A program made the translations under genes and the position numbers. The notes beneath the pieces were generated by a model, which saw only the letters and a program-made list of their open reading frames with translations, was not told the origin of the DNA and made no database searches. Positions 7,841 through 16,610 of a stretch of DNA of 36,956 nucleotides are shown one piece after another (the stretch's first letter is position 1; every line of letters begins with the position of its first letter). This DNA comes from Accumulibacter sp. (GTDB lineage Bacteria > Pseudomonadota > Gammaproteobacteria > Burkholderiales > Rhodocyclaceae), in contig NZ_JAMTDQ010000011.1 in the NCBI RefSeq assembly GCF_023806635.1, positions 1-36,956 of the forward strand, given 5' to 3'.

Positions 7841-8779
7841 TCACCTTGCAGAAGGCGTTTGGACGTAGGCAAGCCAGTCCTCGTGCGCCGGCACGCGGCC
7901 GTTCACGCAGTCGAAGAACAGGCTCTGGATTCTTGTCGTGATCGGGCCGCGGTGGCCGGCGCCGATCTGGCGGTTGTCGAGCTCGCGGATCGGCGTCACT
8001 TCGGCGGCGGTCCCGGTGAAAAAGGCCTCGTCGGCACAATACACCTCGTCGCGGGTGATGCGCTTCTCGATCACCGGAATGCCGAGCTCGTCGGCGAGTT
8101 CGAGGACCGAGGCGCGCGTGATTCCTTCCAGGCAGGACGTCAGGTCCGGCGTGTACAGCGTCCCCTTCTTGACGATGAAGACGTTCTCGCCGGCTCCTTC
8201 GGCGACATAACCATCGACATCGAGGAGCAGTGCCTCGTCGTAACCGTCGTGCGCGACCTCCTGGTGGGCAAGGATCGAGTTGGTGTAGGTGCCCACCGAT
8301 TTCGAGCGGCACATGTTGATATTCACGTGGTGGCGGGTGAAGGACGAGGTCTTGACACGGATTCCCTTCTCCATTCCCTCGGCACCGAGGTAGGCGCCCC
8401 ACGGCCAGGCGGCGATGGCGACATGCGTGCTGATCGTGGTGGCGGCGATGCCCATCGCCTCCGAGCCGTAGAAGACGATCGGCCGGATGTAGCACGACTC
8501 GAGGCCATTCGCGCGCACGACTTCCTTCTGGGCCTCGAGCAGGGTCTCGCGGTCGTAGGGCATCTTCATCTGGAAGATGTAGGCGGAGTTGAACAGGCGC
8601 TCGGTATGCTCGGCGAGGCGGAAGATGGCCGTACCCCTTGCCGCCTTGTAGGCGCGGACGCCCTCGAAGACGCCCATGCCATAGTGCAGGGTATGCGTCA
8701 GCACGTGGGTGGTGGCATCGCGCCATGGAACCAGCTTGCCATCGTACCAGATGAAGCCGTCGCGATCCGCCATGGACAT
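7841..8779 (-). CDS. ilvE: Branched-chain amino acid aminotransferase
   Basis: PLP enzyme (fold type IV) that catalyses the last step of valine, leucine and isoleucine synthesis. The 312-residue product contains HYGMGVFEGVRAY, YIRPIVFYG, the internal-aldimine Lys160 in CRSKSVGTYTNS, and EGAGENVFIVKKGTLYTP followed by SCLEGITRASVLELA. Family length is about 300-310. Two in-frame ATGs lie at 8779 and 8773; either could start the protein. Divergent from nudJ, with the upstream control region in 8780-8886. Confidence 0.93.
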   Translation of the reverse strand: MSMADRDGFIWYDGKLVPWRDATTHVLTHTLHYGMGVFEGVRAYKAARGTAIFRLAEHTERLFNSAYIFQMKMPYDRETLLEAQKEVVRANGLESCYIRPIVFYGSEAMGIAATTISTHVAIAAWPWGAYLGAEGMEKGIRVKTSSFTRHHVNINMCRSKSVGTYTNSILAHQEVAHDGYDEALLLDVDGYVAEGAGENVFIVKKGTLYTPDLTSCLEGITRASVLELADELGIPVIEKRITRDEVYCADEAFFTGTAAEVTPIRELDNRQIGAGHRGPITTRIQSLFFDCVNGRVPAHEDWLAYVQTPSAR

Positions 8780-8847
8780 CTTCTTCTCCCCTCGAGCCGG
8801 TAAACCTGAAGCGGAAATTCTAGCCGATTTCGCCCCCCCGTTGGCGC

Positions 8848-8853
8848 TAAAAT
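8848..8853 (+). promoter_or_regulatory. Possible -10 box for nudJ
   Basis: TAAAAT lies 33 bases before the nudJ ATG in the divergent ilvE/nudJ region, in the only AT-richer patch there. No convincing -35 sequence is visible at the usual distance. Confidence 0.25.
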
Positions 8854-8886
8854 GGCGGCTTCGCCGACCTTCTCAGGGCTGCTGCC

Positions 8887-9342
8887 ATGATCTGGAAACC
8901 GAACGTCACCGTCGCCTCGGTACTCGAACGTGACGGCCGTTTCCTGCTCGTCGAGGAGGAAACCGAGTACGGCATCCGCTTCAACCAGCCGGCAGGCCAC
9001 CTCGACTGGGGTGAGTCGCTACTCGATGCCGCCGTCCGCGAGACGCTCGAGGAGACGGCGTACACGATGCGCCCGGATTCGCTGCTCGGCGTCTACCTCT
9101 ACCCGACCGGCGCCGGCGATCTCGCCTATCTGCGTTTTGCCTTCGCCGGCGAGATCGTGTCCCACGACCCGGCGCGGCAGCTCGATGCCGGCATCCTCGC
9201 AGCGCACTGGCTGACGGTGGACGAAATCCGGGCGCGGCAGGCGGAGCACCGCAGTCCGATGGTGCTGCGCTGCATCGACGACTGGCTGTCCGGCAGGCGT
9301 TACCCGCTGCAGCTTCTGAGCCATTTCCCGTGCGCTGGCTGA
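8887..9342 (+). CDS. nudJ: Nudix phosphatase NudJ
   Basis: A 151-residue Nudix hydrolase like Escherichia coli NudJ (YmfB), which acts on nucleoside tri- and diphosphates and HMP-pyrophosphate. The Nudix box runs GHLDWGESLLDAAVRETLEETAY, keeping the metal-binding REtxEE glutamates; the last glycine is replaced by alanine. The C-terminal RSPMVLRCIDDWLSGRRYPL matches NudJ. Location next to mnmA is the same as in enterobacteria, which supports the assignment. It overlaps the next gene by 13 bases. Confidence 0.88.
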   Translation: MIWKPNVTVASVLERDGRFLLVEEETEYGIRFNQPAGHLDWGESLLDAAVRETLEETAYTMRPDSLLGVYLYPTGAGDLAYLRFAFAGEIVSHDPARQLDAGILAAHWLTVDEIRARQAEHRSPMVLRCIDDWLSGRRYPLQLLSHFPCAG

Positions 9343-9950
9343 TCGTCCTGTTGTTGGCGGCGTCGGCGCAAACGGCTGTCGCCGACGTGACGCTGCGGGT
9401 CTGCTACAACTACGGCTGCCTGCAGGAGGCCGAGGTGCGCTACAACGATCGGCAGCTGGCGCTGGTGGGAGCCTTTCTCGCCGCAGCCGGCGACGCCGCC
9501 GACGAGCGCGACCGGTTGGCACTGGTGATCGGCTGGCTGCTCGGCTGGGCGGGTGAGCAGAGCGCGATCGCCGCCGACCGTGGCGGCAATGTTGCCGACG
9601 ACGGGGTCGATGGGCGAATGGACTGCATCGATCATGCGCTGACGACGACGCGGCTGCTGCGCATGCTCGACGATCATCGCTGGTTGCGCTTCCATGAGGT
9701 TCGCGAACCGGTGCTGCGGACGCGCTACCTGTTCGCTGACCATTTCTCGGCGCAGATCGCGGAAAGGTCGGCGGCGGCGACACCGGACGGCGTCGCCGCG
9801 ACGGCGAGGCTGCACGTCGTCGACAGCTGGTTTCACGACAATGGCCAGCCGGCGGTGGTCATGTCGCTGCCGGAATGGCTGGCCGGCGGCGGTGAGGTGG
9901 AGAGTGCGGTGCCTTCGCTGATCGCCGGCATGCCGGCTTTTGGACCGTGA
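9330..9950 (+). CDS. Secreted hypothetical protein between nudJ and mnmA
   Basis: A 206-residue protein that I do not recognise. A signal peptide is clear (residues 1-18, hydrophobic core LIVLLLAAS with a cut near AVA-D). The mature part has cysteines in CYNYGC and DCIDHALTTTRLL, and segments such as LRFHEV and HVVDSWFHDNGQPAVVM. The pair of cysteines and histidines suggests a folded periplasmic domain but no catalytic motif can be named. The start is GTG at 9330 inside the end of nudJ, so translation is coupled. Next gene, mnmA, follows after 27 bases. Confidence 0.7.
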   Translation: MRWLIVLLLAASAQTAVADVTLRVCYNYGCLQEAEVRYNDRQLALVGAFLAAAGDAADERDRLALVIGWLLGWAGEQSAIAADRGGNVADDGVDGRMDCIDHALTTTRLLRMLDDHRWLRFHEVREPVLRTRYLFADHFSAQIAERSAAATPDGVAATARLHVVDSWFHDNGQPAVVMSLPEWLAGGGEVESAVPSLIAGMPAFGP

Positions 9951-9977
9951 GATGATGATGGCTGCGGGGACAAGGAG

Positions 9978-11078
9978 ATGAACGAAGGAAGAACGGTGCT
10001 CGTCGGCCTCTCGGGCGGCGTCGATTCGGCGGTTGCCGCGCTGCTGCTCAAGCAGCAGGGCTGGCGCGTGCTTGGCCTGTTCATGAAGAACTGGGAGGAC
10101 GACGATACCGACGAGCATTGTTCGTCGCGCCAGGACCTGGTCGATGTCATGAGTGTCGCCGACACGCTCGGGATCGACGTCGAGGTGCTGAACTTCGCCG
10201 CCGAGTACCGCGAGCGCGTCTTTGCCCATTTTCTGCGCGAGTACGAGGCGGGGCGGACACCGAACCCGGATGTCCTGTGCAATTCCGAGATCAAGTTCAG
10301 GGCTTTCCTCGAGCATGCGGCGCGAATCGGCGCCGACCGCATCGCCACCGGCCACTACGCCGGCGTGCGCGAGTTCCAGGGCGCGTGGCAGCTGCTCAAG
10401 GCCGAGGATGGCACCAAGGACCAGAGCTATTTCCTGCATCGGCTGCAACAGGAGCAACTGGCGGCGACGCTGTTCCCGCTCGCCGGGCTGTACAAGCGGG
10501 AGGTCCGCCGGATTGCCGCCGATGCCGGCCTGCATGTCGCGCTCAAGAAGGATTCGACAGGCATCTGCTTCATCGGCGAGCGACCCTTCAAGGAGTTCCT
10601 GATGCGCTACCTGCCGCCGCAGAAGGGCGAGATTCGCTGCCTCGACGACGACCGCGTGCTCGGTGAGCACGACGGCGTCGCCTATCACACCATCGGCCAG
10701 CGCAAGGGGCTGCACATCGGCGGCGTCAAGGGCGGCAAGGGTGGCGCGAGCGGCGACCACGACGCCTGGTTCGTCGCCGGCAAGGACATCGTCAACAACG
10801 TCCTGCACGTCGTGCAGGGCCACGATCACCCTGCGTTGCTCGGTGACGAACTGACCGCGCGCGATCTCTCCTGGGTGTCCGGCCATCCGCCGCACGCGCA
10901 CTGGGTGTATACGGCGAAGACGCGCTACCGGCAGGCGGATGCGCCGTGCGAGATCGAGTGGGTGGCAGCGGACGCCTGCAGCATCCGCTTCGCCGAGCCG
11001 CAGTGGGCGGTGACTCCCGGGCAGTCGGTGGTGGTGTACGAGAGTCGCGTCTGTCTCGGCGGCGGCGTCATCGCCTGA
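9978..11078 (+). CDS. mnmA: tRNA-specific 2-thiouridylase
   Basis: Adds sulfur to U34 of tRNA-Lys, -Glu and -Gln in the cytoplasm, taking it from the Tus relay. The 366-residue product has the PP-loop SGGVDS (12-17) for ATP, the catalytic cysteines Cys101 in [12 protein letters not shown] and Cys197 in [10 protein letters not shown], and the conserved [14 protein letters not shown] and [13 protein letters not shown] blocks. Length fits the family (360-380). ATG start with AAGGAG a few bases upstream. Confidence 0.95.
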   Translation: MNEGRTVLVGLSGGVDSAVAALLLKQQGWRVLGLFMKNWEDDDTDEHCSSRQDLVDVMSVADTLGIDVEVLNFAAEYRERVFAHFLREYEAGRTPNPDVLCNSEIKFRAFLEHAARIGADRIATGHYAGVREFQGAWQLLKAEDGTKDQSYFLHRLQQEQLAATLFPLAGLYKREVRRIAADAGLHVALKKDSTGICFIGERPFKEFLMRYLPPQKGEIRCLDDDRVLGEHDGVAYHTIGQRKGLHIGGVKGGKGGASGDHDAWFVAGKDIVNNVLHVVQGHDHPALLGDELTARDLSWVSGHPPHAHWVYTAKTRYRQADAPCEIEWVAADACSIRFAEPQWAVTPGQSVVVYESRVCLGGGVIA

Positions 11079-11105
11079 GCGACCGCCGCCACGCTGCACT
11101 TCGCT

Positions 11106-12728
11106 TCAGGCGATGCCCTGGCTGGCGAGGTAGTCCTCATAGTTGCCGAGGTAGTTGACCAGCGTGCCGTCGGGGCGGATTTCGAGCACGCGCGTCGCCA
11201 GTGAGGAGACGAACTCGCGGTCGTGCGAGACGAAGATCAGCGTGCCCTTGAACTTCTCGAGCGCGGTGTTGAGCGACTCGATCGATTCCATGTCGAGGTG
11301 GTTGGTCGGTTCGTCCATCACCAGCACGTTCGGCCGCTGCAGCATCAGCTTGCCGAAGATCATCCGCCCCTGTTCGCCACCGGAAATGACGCGCACCGGC
11401 TTGTGCACCTCGTTGCCCGAGAACAGCAGCCGGCCGAGCGTGCCGCGGATCAGCGTTGCCAGGTCATCGCCTTCCTCTGCGCTGCCGCGCGCGTAGCCGC
11501 CGATCCAGTCGGTCAGGCTGCGATCGCTGTCGAAGTCGAGCGCGTGGTCTTGCGCGTAGTAGCCCGGGCGCGCCTTTTCGGCCCACTTGATGCTGCCGCG
11601 CTGCGGTTGCAGTTCCCCCATCAGCAGCTTCAGCAGCGTCGTCTTGCCGACGCCGTTCTCGCCGATGATCGCCAGGCGCTCACCGCCGTTGAGCGTCAGG
11701 TCGAGCTTGCTGAAAAGCGGCCGTTCGGCAGCGTGATGGGCGAAGCCGAGATTCTGGATCTCGACCGCCTGCCGGTGCAGCTTTTCCTTGTCGTCGAACT
11801 CGAAACGGATCCACGGGTACTGACGCGACGACGGCTTGACGTCCTCGGGTTTCAGCTTGTCGATCAGCTTCAGGCGTGATGTCGCCTGTCTGGCCTTCGA
11901 TGCGTTGGCCGAGAAGCGGCGGACGAAGCTCTGCAACTCGGCGATCCGTTCCTTCGCCTTGGCGTTGGCACTCTGCTGTCGTTGCCGCGCCTGCGTCGAG
12001 GCTTCCATGAAATCGTCGTAGTTACCCGGGTAGACGGTGATCCTGCCGTAATCGAGGTCCGCCATGTGCGTGCAGACCTGGTTGAGGAAATGGCGATCGT
12101 GCGAGATGATGACCATCGTGCTGTTGCGCTCGTTGATCACGTTCTCCAGCCAGCGGATCGTGCCGATGTCGAGGTTGTTCGTTGGCTCGTCGAGGAGCAG
12201 GATGTCCGGGTCGGCGAACAGCGCCTGAATCAGCAGGACACGCAGCTTCCAGCCCGGCGCAACATCGCTCATCGGCCCGTAATGCTGCGCCGCCGGGATG
12301 CCGACGCCGAGCAGCAGTTCGCCGGCGCGCGACTCGGCGCTGTAGCCGCCATATTCGGCAAAGCGGGCTTCGAGGTCGGCGGCGTGCATGTAGTCCGCCT
12401 CGCTCGCATCGGGGTTGGCGTAGATGGCGTCCTTCTCGAGCATGCAGGCCCACATCTCCTCATGTCCCATCATGACGACGTCGATGACGCGCTGCTCCTC
12501 GAAGGCGAACTGGTCCTGGCGCAGGTAGGCCATGCGTTCGTGTACGTCCTTCGTGACGTTGCCGGCAGTCGGTTCGAGCTCGCGCGCGAGAATCTTCATG
12601 AAGGTCGACTTGCCCGAGCCGTTGGCGCCGATCAATCCGTAACGAAAGCCCTCGCCGAACTTGAGCGAGACGTTCTCGAAAAGGGGGCGCGCCCCGAACT
12701 GCATGGTGATGTTGTTGGCGATGAGCAC
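11106..12728 (-). CDS. ybiT: ABC-F family ATPase (YbiT type)
   Basis: A 540-residue soluble ABC-F protein with two nucleotide-binding domains; the family acts on ribosomes and not in transport. Domain 1 has Walker [10 protein letters not shown] (34-42), the unusual signature [13 protein letters not shown] that is typical of YbiT, and [11 protein letters not shown]. The linker (about 240-310) contains the YbiT-like block [22 protein letters not shown]. Domain 2 has [18 protein letters not shown] and [18 protein letters not shown]. The end, [12 protein letters not shown], also matches YbiT. It is convergent with mnmA (27-base gap) and divergent from the universal stress gene. Confidence 0.92.
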   Translation of the reverse strand: MLIANNITMQFGARPLFENVSLKFGEGFRYGLIGANGSGKSTFMKILARELEPTAGNVTKDVHERMAYLRQDQFAFEEQRVIDVVMMGHEEMWACMLEKDAIYANPDASEADYMHAADLEARFAEYGGYSAESRAGELLLGVGIPAAQHYGPMSDVAPGWKLRVLLIQALFADPDILLLDEPTNNLDIGTIRWLENVINERNSTMVIISHDRHFLNQVCTHMADLDYGRITVYPGNYDDFMEASTQARQRQQSANAKAKERIAELQSFVRRFSANASKARQATSRLKLIDKLKPEDVKPSSRQYPWIRFEFDDKEKLHRQAVEIQNLGFAHHAAERPLFSKLDLTLNGGERLAIIGENGVGKTTLLKLLMGELQPQRGSIKWAEKARPGYYAQDHALDFDSDRSLTDWIGGYARGSAEEGDDLATLIRGTLGRLLFSGNEVHKPVRVISGGEQGRMIFGKLMLQRPNVLVMDEPTNHLDMESIESLNTALEKFKGTLIFVSHDREFVSSLATRVLEIRPDGTLVNYLGNYEDYLASQGIA

Positions 12729-13090
12729 GAAGGAACCTCTGGAAGATCGTATGCGTGAAAGTCAGGCCGAAAACGGGCGATGGGGGCGGCAAGCGCAGGT
12801 GAGCGAACGGCGCCGAGGGTCGGGGGCATGCCGCCTGCCGGCATGTCACGGCTGCTGCAGCGGGACAAGGGCGCCGCCTGGCGACGGCCGGCAATTGTAC
12901 CGCAGGCGTTCGTATCGCGGCGGTACGATGTGAGCGGGCAATTGACGCCGTTCCCGGCACGGGCCTACCATAAGGCAACGCGTTTCGTTCTTCCTCCTGC
13001 CGCCGGCGGCTCCGCTGGGGAGGTGTGTGCCGCGGGACACGACGAGGTGGGCGTCCCCTTCGACCCAATAGTCTTCCAGGAGCAAGCCAC
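12729..13090. promoter_or_regulatory. Divergent control region of ybiT and the stress protein gene
   Basis: This 362-base stretch separates two divergent genes and should carry both promoters. An inverted repeat GTACCGC (12897-12903) with GCGGTAC (12920-12926) is the clearest structured element. No good -10/-35 pair could be fixed. An AGGAG ribosome binding site lies just before the ATG at 13091. No protein-coding frame in it looks real. Confidence 0.4.
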
Positions 13091-13534
13091 ATGTTCAAGA
13101 ACATCCTCATTCCGACCGATGGTTCGGTCGTCTCGCGCAAGGCGATCAAGGCCGGTATCAGGCTGGCAAAGTCTCTCGGGGCGAAGGTCACCGGTTACTA
13201 CGCGATGCCGCTGCTGCACCCCGCCGCTTTCGGTGACGGCGATCTGATCGACAAGAAGGTGCTGATCACGCTCGACCGGATGGCGCGGGCGACCGGTGAG
13301 GCATACCTCGACGAGATTGCGCAGGCAGCGCAGGCGGCTGGCGTCGATTATGCGGGGCTGATCGGCAAGCCGGCGACCACCCATGAAGGAATCATCGACG
13401 CCGCGCGGAAGAGGCGATGTGACGCCATCTTCATGGCCTCGCGCGGACGCAGCGAGATCAAGAAGCTGCTTCTCGGCAGCGTGACGCAAAAAGTGCTGTC
13501 GTACTCGCGGGTGCCGGTGATCGTCTTCCGCTAG
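13091..13534 (+). CDS. Universal stress protein (UspA family)
   Basis: A 147-residue single-domain universal stress protein. It begins FKNILIPTDGSVVSRKAIKAG and ends with the ATP-binding-type loop ASRGRSEIKKLLLGSVTQKVLSYSRVPVIVF (G-x2-G-x9-G(S/T) pattern, with GRSEIKKLLLGS as the core). Acts in the cytoplasm in survival under starvation or redox stress; the exact role is not known. Start chosen at 13091 because the family always begins a few residues before the first beta strand and an AGGAG precedes it. It is the last conserved gene before the accessory island. Confidence 0.88.
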   Translation: MFKNILIPTDGSVVSRKAIKAGIRLAKSLGAKVTGYYAMPLLHPAAFGDGDLIDKKVLITLDRMARATGEAYLDEIAQAAQAAGVDYAGLIGKPATTHEGIIDAARKRRCDAIFMASRGRSEIKKLLLGSVTQKVLSYSRVPVIVFR

Positions 13535-13541
13535 CCGTGCG

Positions 13542-13558
13542 CCGGCGGTGGCCGCCGG
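13542..13558. terminator. Hairpin between converging genes
   Basis: CCGGCGG, a three-base loop TGG, and CCGCCGG form a perfect seven-pair stem eight bases after the universal stress gene stop. It lacks a T-run, so it is at best a weak or factor-aided terminator. It sits at the junction of the conserved backbone and the accessory island. Confidence 0.35.
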
Positions 13559-13618
13559 GCAGCCGTCGTTCCCTGCTGGCGAAGCGAAACGTGCCGCTGT
13601 TGCCGCTGTATCACGGCA

Positions 13619-15229
13619 CTAGGGTTCCCGCAGTTGCACCAAGGCTCCGAGCAGGCGGCGGTGGCAGCCTGCTACCTGCGCGACACTGTAGGGGTCTGCA
13701 AGGGAAGCGAGGCTGATTGGCGCGAATGTCAGCCGTCCCTGGCCAACACGCAGCGTTGCACACACGATGCGGGGGGAGTGCGGCTCGTTGCTCTCGGTGA
13801 TCACGATTGCCCCGTCTGCTGCGGCCGGTGGTCGCAGCAGACGGACCAGTCGGAGGTCGAGCGCCAGTGTCCACGGCGCGTGTCGCGCCAGGCACCCGGT
13901 ACCGCGCACCTGCCACACGGTCTGAGGGTCGCCAGGTCGCGCACTCCAGTCGGCCAGATCACCTCCAAACTCCGACAGAACGCGCCTGATGGCGCGCTCA
14001 CCGGCTCCCCAGCTCTCGTAGAGAGCCAACAGGTGGCCACCAGCCGCCAGAAGCTCGCGGTTGCCGGCAGCAAGCACCTCAGTCACGGCATCTCCCAAGA
14101 GCAACAGAGTGGTCCGTGCCGGCGCTGCGAAGCCAGGCGCACGGGGCTCGGTCGCCAATGGCGCTGGAGCGACGGCGCGAAGGTGGAGCAGCGCGCTTCT
14201 GGTGGTCCGCTCGTTGGCGATCAATGCGAATGCGCGCGAACTTGGTCGGCGCAACCAGAGATCGACGGCCTGAGCCTGAATCCGGTCAAGCAAGTCGGAG
14301 ACGCCGTCAAGCGCGACGCCAGCGTTCTCCGTTTGCCCCGCCGCGAGTTTCCCGATCAGTGCGAGATCGTGCCTGAACGTCAGCGATGACGCGTTGCACC
14401 GGTTGCCGAGCAAGGGGCCGGTGGTATAGATCGGAGTTCTGCTGATACGGCGACCGTAGTCCTGCCACGTGTTGATAGTCAGCTTAAGAAGGTCCGGCAC
14501 GCGCAGATGCTGCTGCACCTCATGGCGACCAAACTGGGCTCGCTGTGCGTCGACTGGCTGCCAATGCGCTGCAACCCGTACCTCGCACGTCGGGTGATAG
14601 AAGCTCCGGATACCCAGCCATCGGCACAGCATCGGCGGCGCCTGCCGCCAGACCTGCTTCGCCTGCGCGTGCCAGACGGGCGGGATCAGCGCCACCTCTT
14701 CTACCAACCGTGCCGGGATGAACAGAGCCCGACACAGCGCCGTGACTACTTGGGCGATATGCAGCGAGCTTCCCCGGCGGCGGGCGATGATCTCGAGAGG
14801 GGTCGCGGTGCCCCACTCGGGAGACCATGCGACGGTACCTCCGACCCACCAGAAAACTCGATACGCCGCTTCCTCTGGTGAGGATGCCCCTGCTGCAATG
14901 TCCCAGGCCAAGTCACGGTGGCGTTCGAAGGAATCGGGCGGGAGATAGGTGGTCACCCGTTGCACGACCGGCACCCAGTCCGGAAGGCAATGATCGATGA
15001 AGGTACGCCAGTCCGGCGGGGCCCAAGGCGGCAGCCGGGCGAACATCGCCCTCAGGGAATCGGCGCCGTGCCACTGGACAAAGCGCAACAGACTGGCATC
15101 GTCAGCGCCTTCGAGCAGGGACTCGACCCACGGGCGTGACGCCGTCGGGACCGCGCTCAAGACGTAGGTGCGCACCGCATCCCGGAAAGGCGTTGAGAGT
15201 CGTCGCCAGGCTGGCGGCGCCGCAAGCAA
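13619..15229 (-). CDS. Transglutaminase-like protein with Ser replacing the catalytic Cys
   Basis: A 536-residue protein of a type I do not recognise as a named family. Residues about 115-230 resemble the transglutaminase-like core: PLEIIARRRGSS, then ALCRALFIPARLVEEV, SFYHPTCEVRV and HWQPVD. The catalytic His212 and Asp227 can be aligned, but the position of the usual Cys (in G-x-C) is Ser155. A C-terminal domain (about 370-536; LLLLGDAVTEVL, GGHLLALYESWG, GQGRLTFAPISL) looks like a flavodoxin/amidotransferase-like alpha-beta fold; this is only an impression. It is the last gene of the island's minus-strand run. The TTG start at 15229 overlaps the decarboxylase by 73 bases; a GTG at 15175 would overlap by 19 and is a real alternative. 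In lasso-peptide systems a transglutaminase-like protein removes the leader, which is one possible role here. Confidence 0.6.
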   Translation of the reverse strand: MLAAPPAWRRLSTPFRDAVRTYVLSAVPTASRPWVESLLEGADDASLLRFVQWHGADSLRAMFARLPPWAPPDWRTFIDHCLPDWVPVVQRVTTYLPPDSFERHRDLAWDIAAGASSPEEAAYRVFWWVGGTVAWSPEWGTATPLEIIARRRGSSLHIAQVVTALCRALFIPARLVEEVALIPPVWHAQAKQVWRQAPPMLCRWLGIRSFYHPTCEVRVAAHWQPVDAQRAQFGRHEVQQHLRVPDLLKLTINTWQDYGRRISRTPIYTTGPLLGNRCNASSLTFRHDLALIGKLAAGQTENAGVALDGVSDLLDRIQAQAVDLWLRRPSSRAFALIANERTTRSALLHLRAVAPAPLATEPRAPGFAAPARTTLLLLGDAVTEVLAAGNRELLAAGGHLLALYESWGAGERAIRRVLSEFGGDLADWSARPGDPQTVWQVRGTGCLARHAPWTLALDLRLVRLLRPPAAADGAIVITESNEPHSPRIVCATLRVGQGRLTFAPISLASLADPYSVAQVAGCHRRLLGALVQLREP

Positions 15230-16425
15230 ACCAAGTCACCGTCCCGTTGTTGGAGCAGTACGGGGCAGTGCCCGTGAATGAACTCAAATGCCAGTGCCAA
15301 ATCGTAGCACCCCACCGCACCGATCTTGAGCAGGTCACCCACGGCCAGGTCGGCCGGCAAGGCGCAATCCGCCCGGATGATGTCTGTTTCCATGCACAGC
15401 GCGCCGCACAGGAGGGTTGAGCGAAGGCCATTCAACGCTTCGTCGCATTTGCCGACGCGTGCCACCGGGTGTCGCAGCCAATTCGCCGTAGGAACCTGAT
15501 GTACACCGCTGTCGCAGGTGACCTGGCGTCCGACCGCGCCTTCGCGTACATGGACAACGCGAGTGACCAGCACCGCCGAATCCTCGACGAGGATCCGCCC
15601 CGGTTCCAGCCACAACTCGACGCGATGCAGCAGTCGAGTCGTTGCCAGCGCGTTGCGTATTTCGGCAACGATGGAACCGGGACCGTCCGGACGCCACTGG
15701 CCGGGCGACTGGTGCAGCGGGCAGGAAGTAGGCGTGGCGAAGCCACCGCCAAAATCAAGCACCTCCAGGCGCCGGCCAAGAACCCGCTCGATGTCGCGCC
15801 AGCGTTCCGCCAACTGACCGGCCGCCTGACCATAGCTTGCGGCGGCTGAGATGTTCGTTCCCAGGTGGCAGTGCAGCCCGACGACCTCGAGGGACGGCGA
15901 TTCGGCAGCCAGCGCCAACGCTGCAGCAAACTCCGCACCCTCCACGGGCATGCCGAAACGGCTCCAGCCCGCTCCGCCCGCTTGCCCCGGACGCACGCGC
16001 AACAGCACGCGGGCCGGGCGCTGCCTCGAGGCAACGGCAGCGACAGAGCGTATGTCGGCGACGCCGTCAGCGACGACGGTTGCTCCCAGCGCGATGGCGC
16101 CGCGAAAGGTCGTTGCATCCCGCGCCGGCTGATTCAGGATCAGCGAGTCGGCGGCGATTCCGTGCGCCGTCGCCGCTGCGAGTTCCCTGCCCGAAGCCAC
16201 TTCAGCGCCCAGCCGCGCGGCTGCGAAATAGCGCCGGACATGGCTGAGGGGGCTGGCCTTGTAAGGCAGAAACAGCCGGGCCCCTGCCGTCGCCTCTTCG
16301 ACCAGGCGCCGCCGAGAGTCCAGCGACGCCTCATCAATCAGGATGAAGGGGGTGCCGAAGTCCTGCGCGAGGTCTCGGGCGGTGCGCGCATCAAGCCGGT
16401 CGAATGCCGATTGCCAAGGGTGCAT
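15157..16425 (-). CDS. Type III PLP-dependent decarboxylase (LysA-like)
   Basis: A 422-residue enzyme of the alanine racemase-like barrel family that contains diaminopimelate, ornithine and arginine decarboxylases. The PLP lysine is Lys56 in LPYKASPLSHVRRYF. Further motifs are GLHCHLGTN (183-191), the phosphate-binding GGG (226-228), EPGR (274-277), the CMETD loop with Cys344 and Asp348, and Tyr374 in GCYD. All expected catalytic residues are present, so it should be active. It is unlikely to be the housekeeping LysA: the substrate-binding segments differ and it sits in a peptide-modification cluster. I chose the ATG at 16425, which shares a base with the stop of the 61-residue peptide (TGATG coupling); a GTG at 16452 is possible but badly spaced from any ribosome site. 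Substrate is unknown: a free amino acid or a residue on the peptide. Confidence 0.8.
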   Translation of the reverse strand: MHPWQSAFDRLDARTARDLAQDFGTPFILIDEASLDSRRRLVEEATAGARLFLPYKASPLSHVRRYFAAARLGAEVASGRELAAATAHGIAADSLILNQPARDATTFRGAIALGATVVADGVADIRSVAAVASRQRPARVLLRVRPGQAGGAGWSRFGMPVEGAEFAAALALAAESPSLEVVGLHCHLGTNISAAASYGQAAGQLAERWRDIERVLGRRLEVLDFGGGFATPTSCPLHQSPGQWRPDGPGSIVAEIRNALATTRLLHRVELWLEPGRILVEDSAVLVTRVVHVREGAVGRQVTCDSGVHQVPTANWLRHPVARVGKCDEALNGLRSTLLCGALCMETDIIRADCALPADLAVGDLLKIGAVGCYDLALAFEFIHGHCPVLLQQRDGDLVCLRRRQPGDDSQRLSGMRCAPTS

Positions 16426-16610
16426 CAGGAGGCGCCGCCGGTCTCGCGCCACTCCTCTGCCCGCGCGCTGTCAAGCCGGGCGGGCGGCTTCCCCTCGTCG
16501 GCTGGTTCGGGGCTGGGAAGGAAGCCGGGCATCTTGGCCGACGAAGTCGCGAAAAAGGGCGCGATGCGCTCGATCGACGGCGCCGAATACGGTCGCCTGA
16601 TGTCAGACAC
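16425..16610 (-). CDS. 61-residue peptide, candidate RiPP precursor
   Basis: A small protein between the ATP-grasp ligase and the decarboxylase. Residues 8-13 read Y-S-A-P-S-I, followed by ERIAPFFATS, matching the Y-x-x-P-x-(L/I) leader motif that lasso-type precursors use to bind PqqD-like recognition domains; such a domain is encoded two genes upstream. The remaining part (about 24-61) is rich in Pro, Ala and Glu, has no cysteine, and has a single Trp54. The GTG start overlaps the ligase stop by eight bases, has GGAGGGG six bases upstream, and the stop shares a base with the decarboxylase ATG. This fit on both sides argues for a real gene. The leader role is inference; a carrier peptide on which a residue is built is another possibility. 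Confidence 0.7.
   Translation of the reverse strand: MSDIRRPYSAPSIERIAPFFATSSAKMPGFLPSPEPADEGKPPARLDSARAEEWRETGGAS

Noticed and set aside
9300-11099. A 599-codon open frame antisense to nudJ, the secreted protein and mnmA
   Set aside because: mnmA on the other strand has all its catalytic motifs. The antisense product has no recognisable domain and a composition (His, Arg, Gln, Val, Ala) typical of frames opposite GC-rich genes.
15157-16425. Housekeeping diaminopimelate decarboxylase lysA
   Set aside because: The catalytic residues agree, but the gene is not near dapF or cyaY, its product has divergent substrate segments, and it is coupled to a peptide and ATP-grasp gene.
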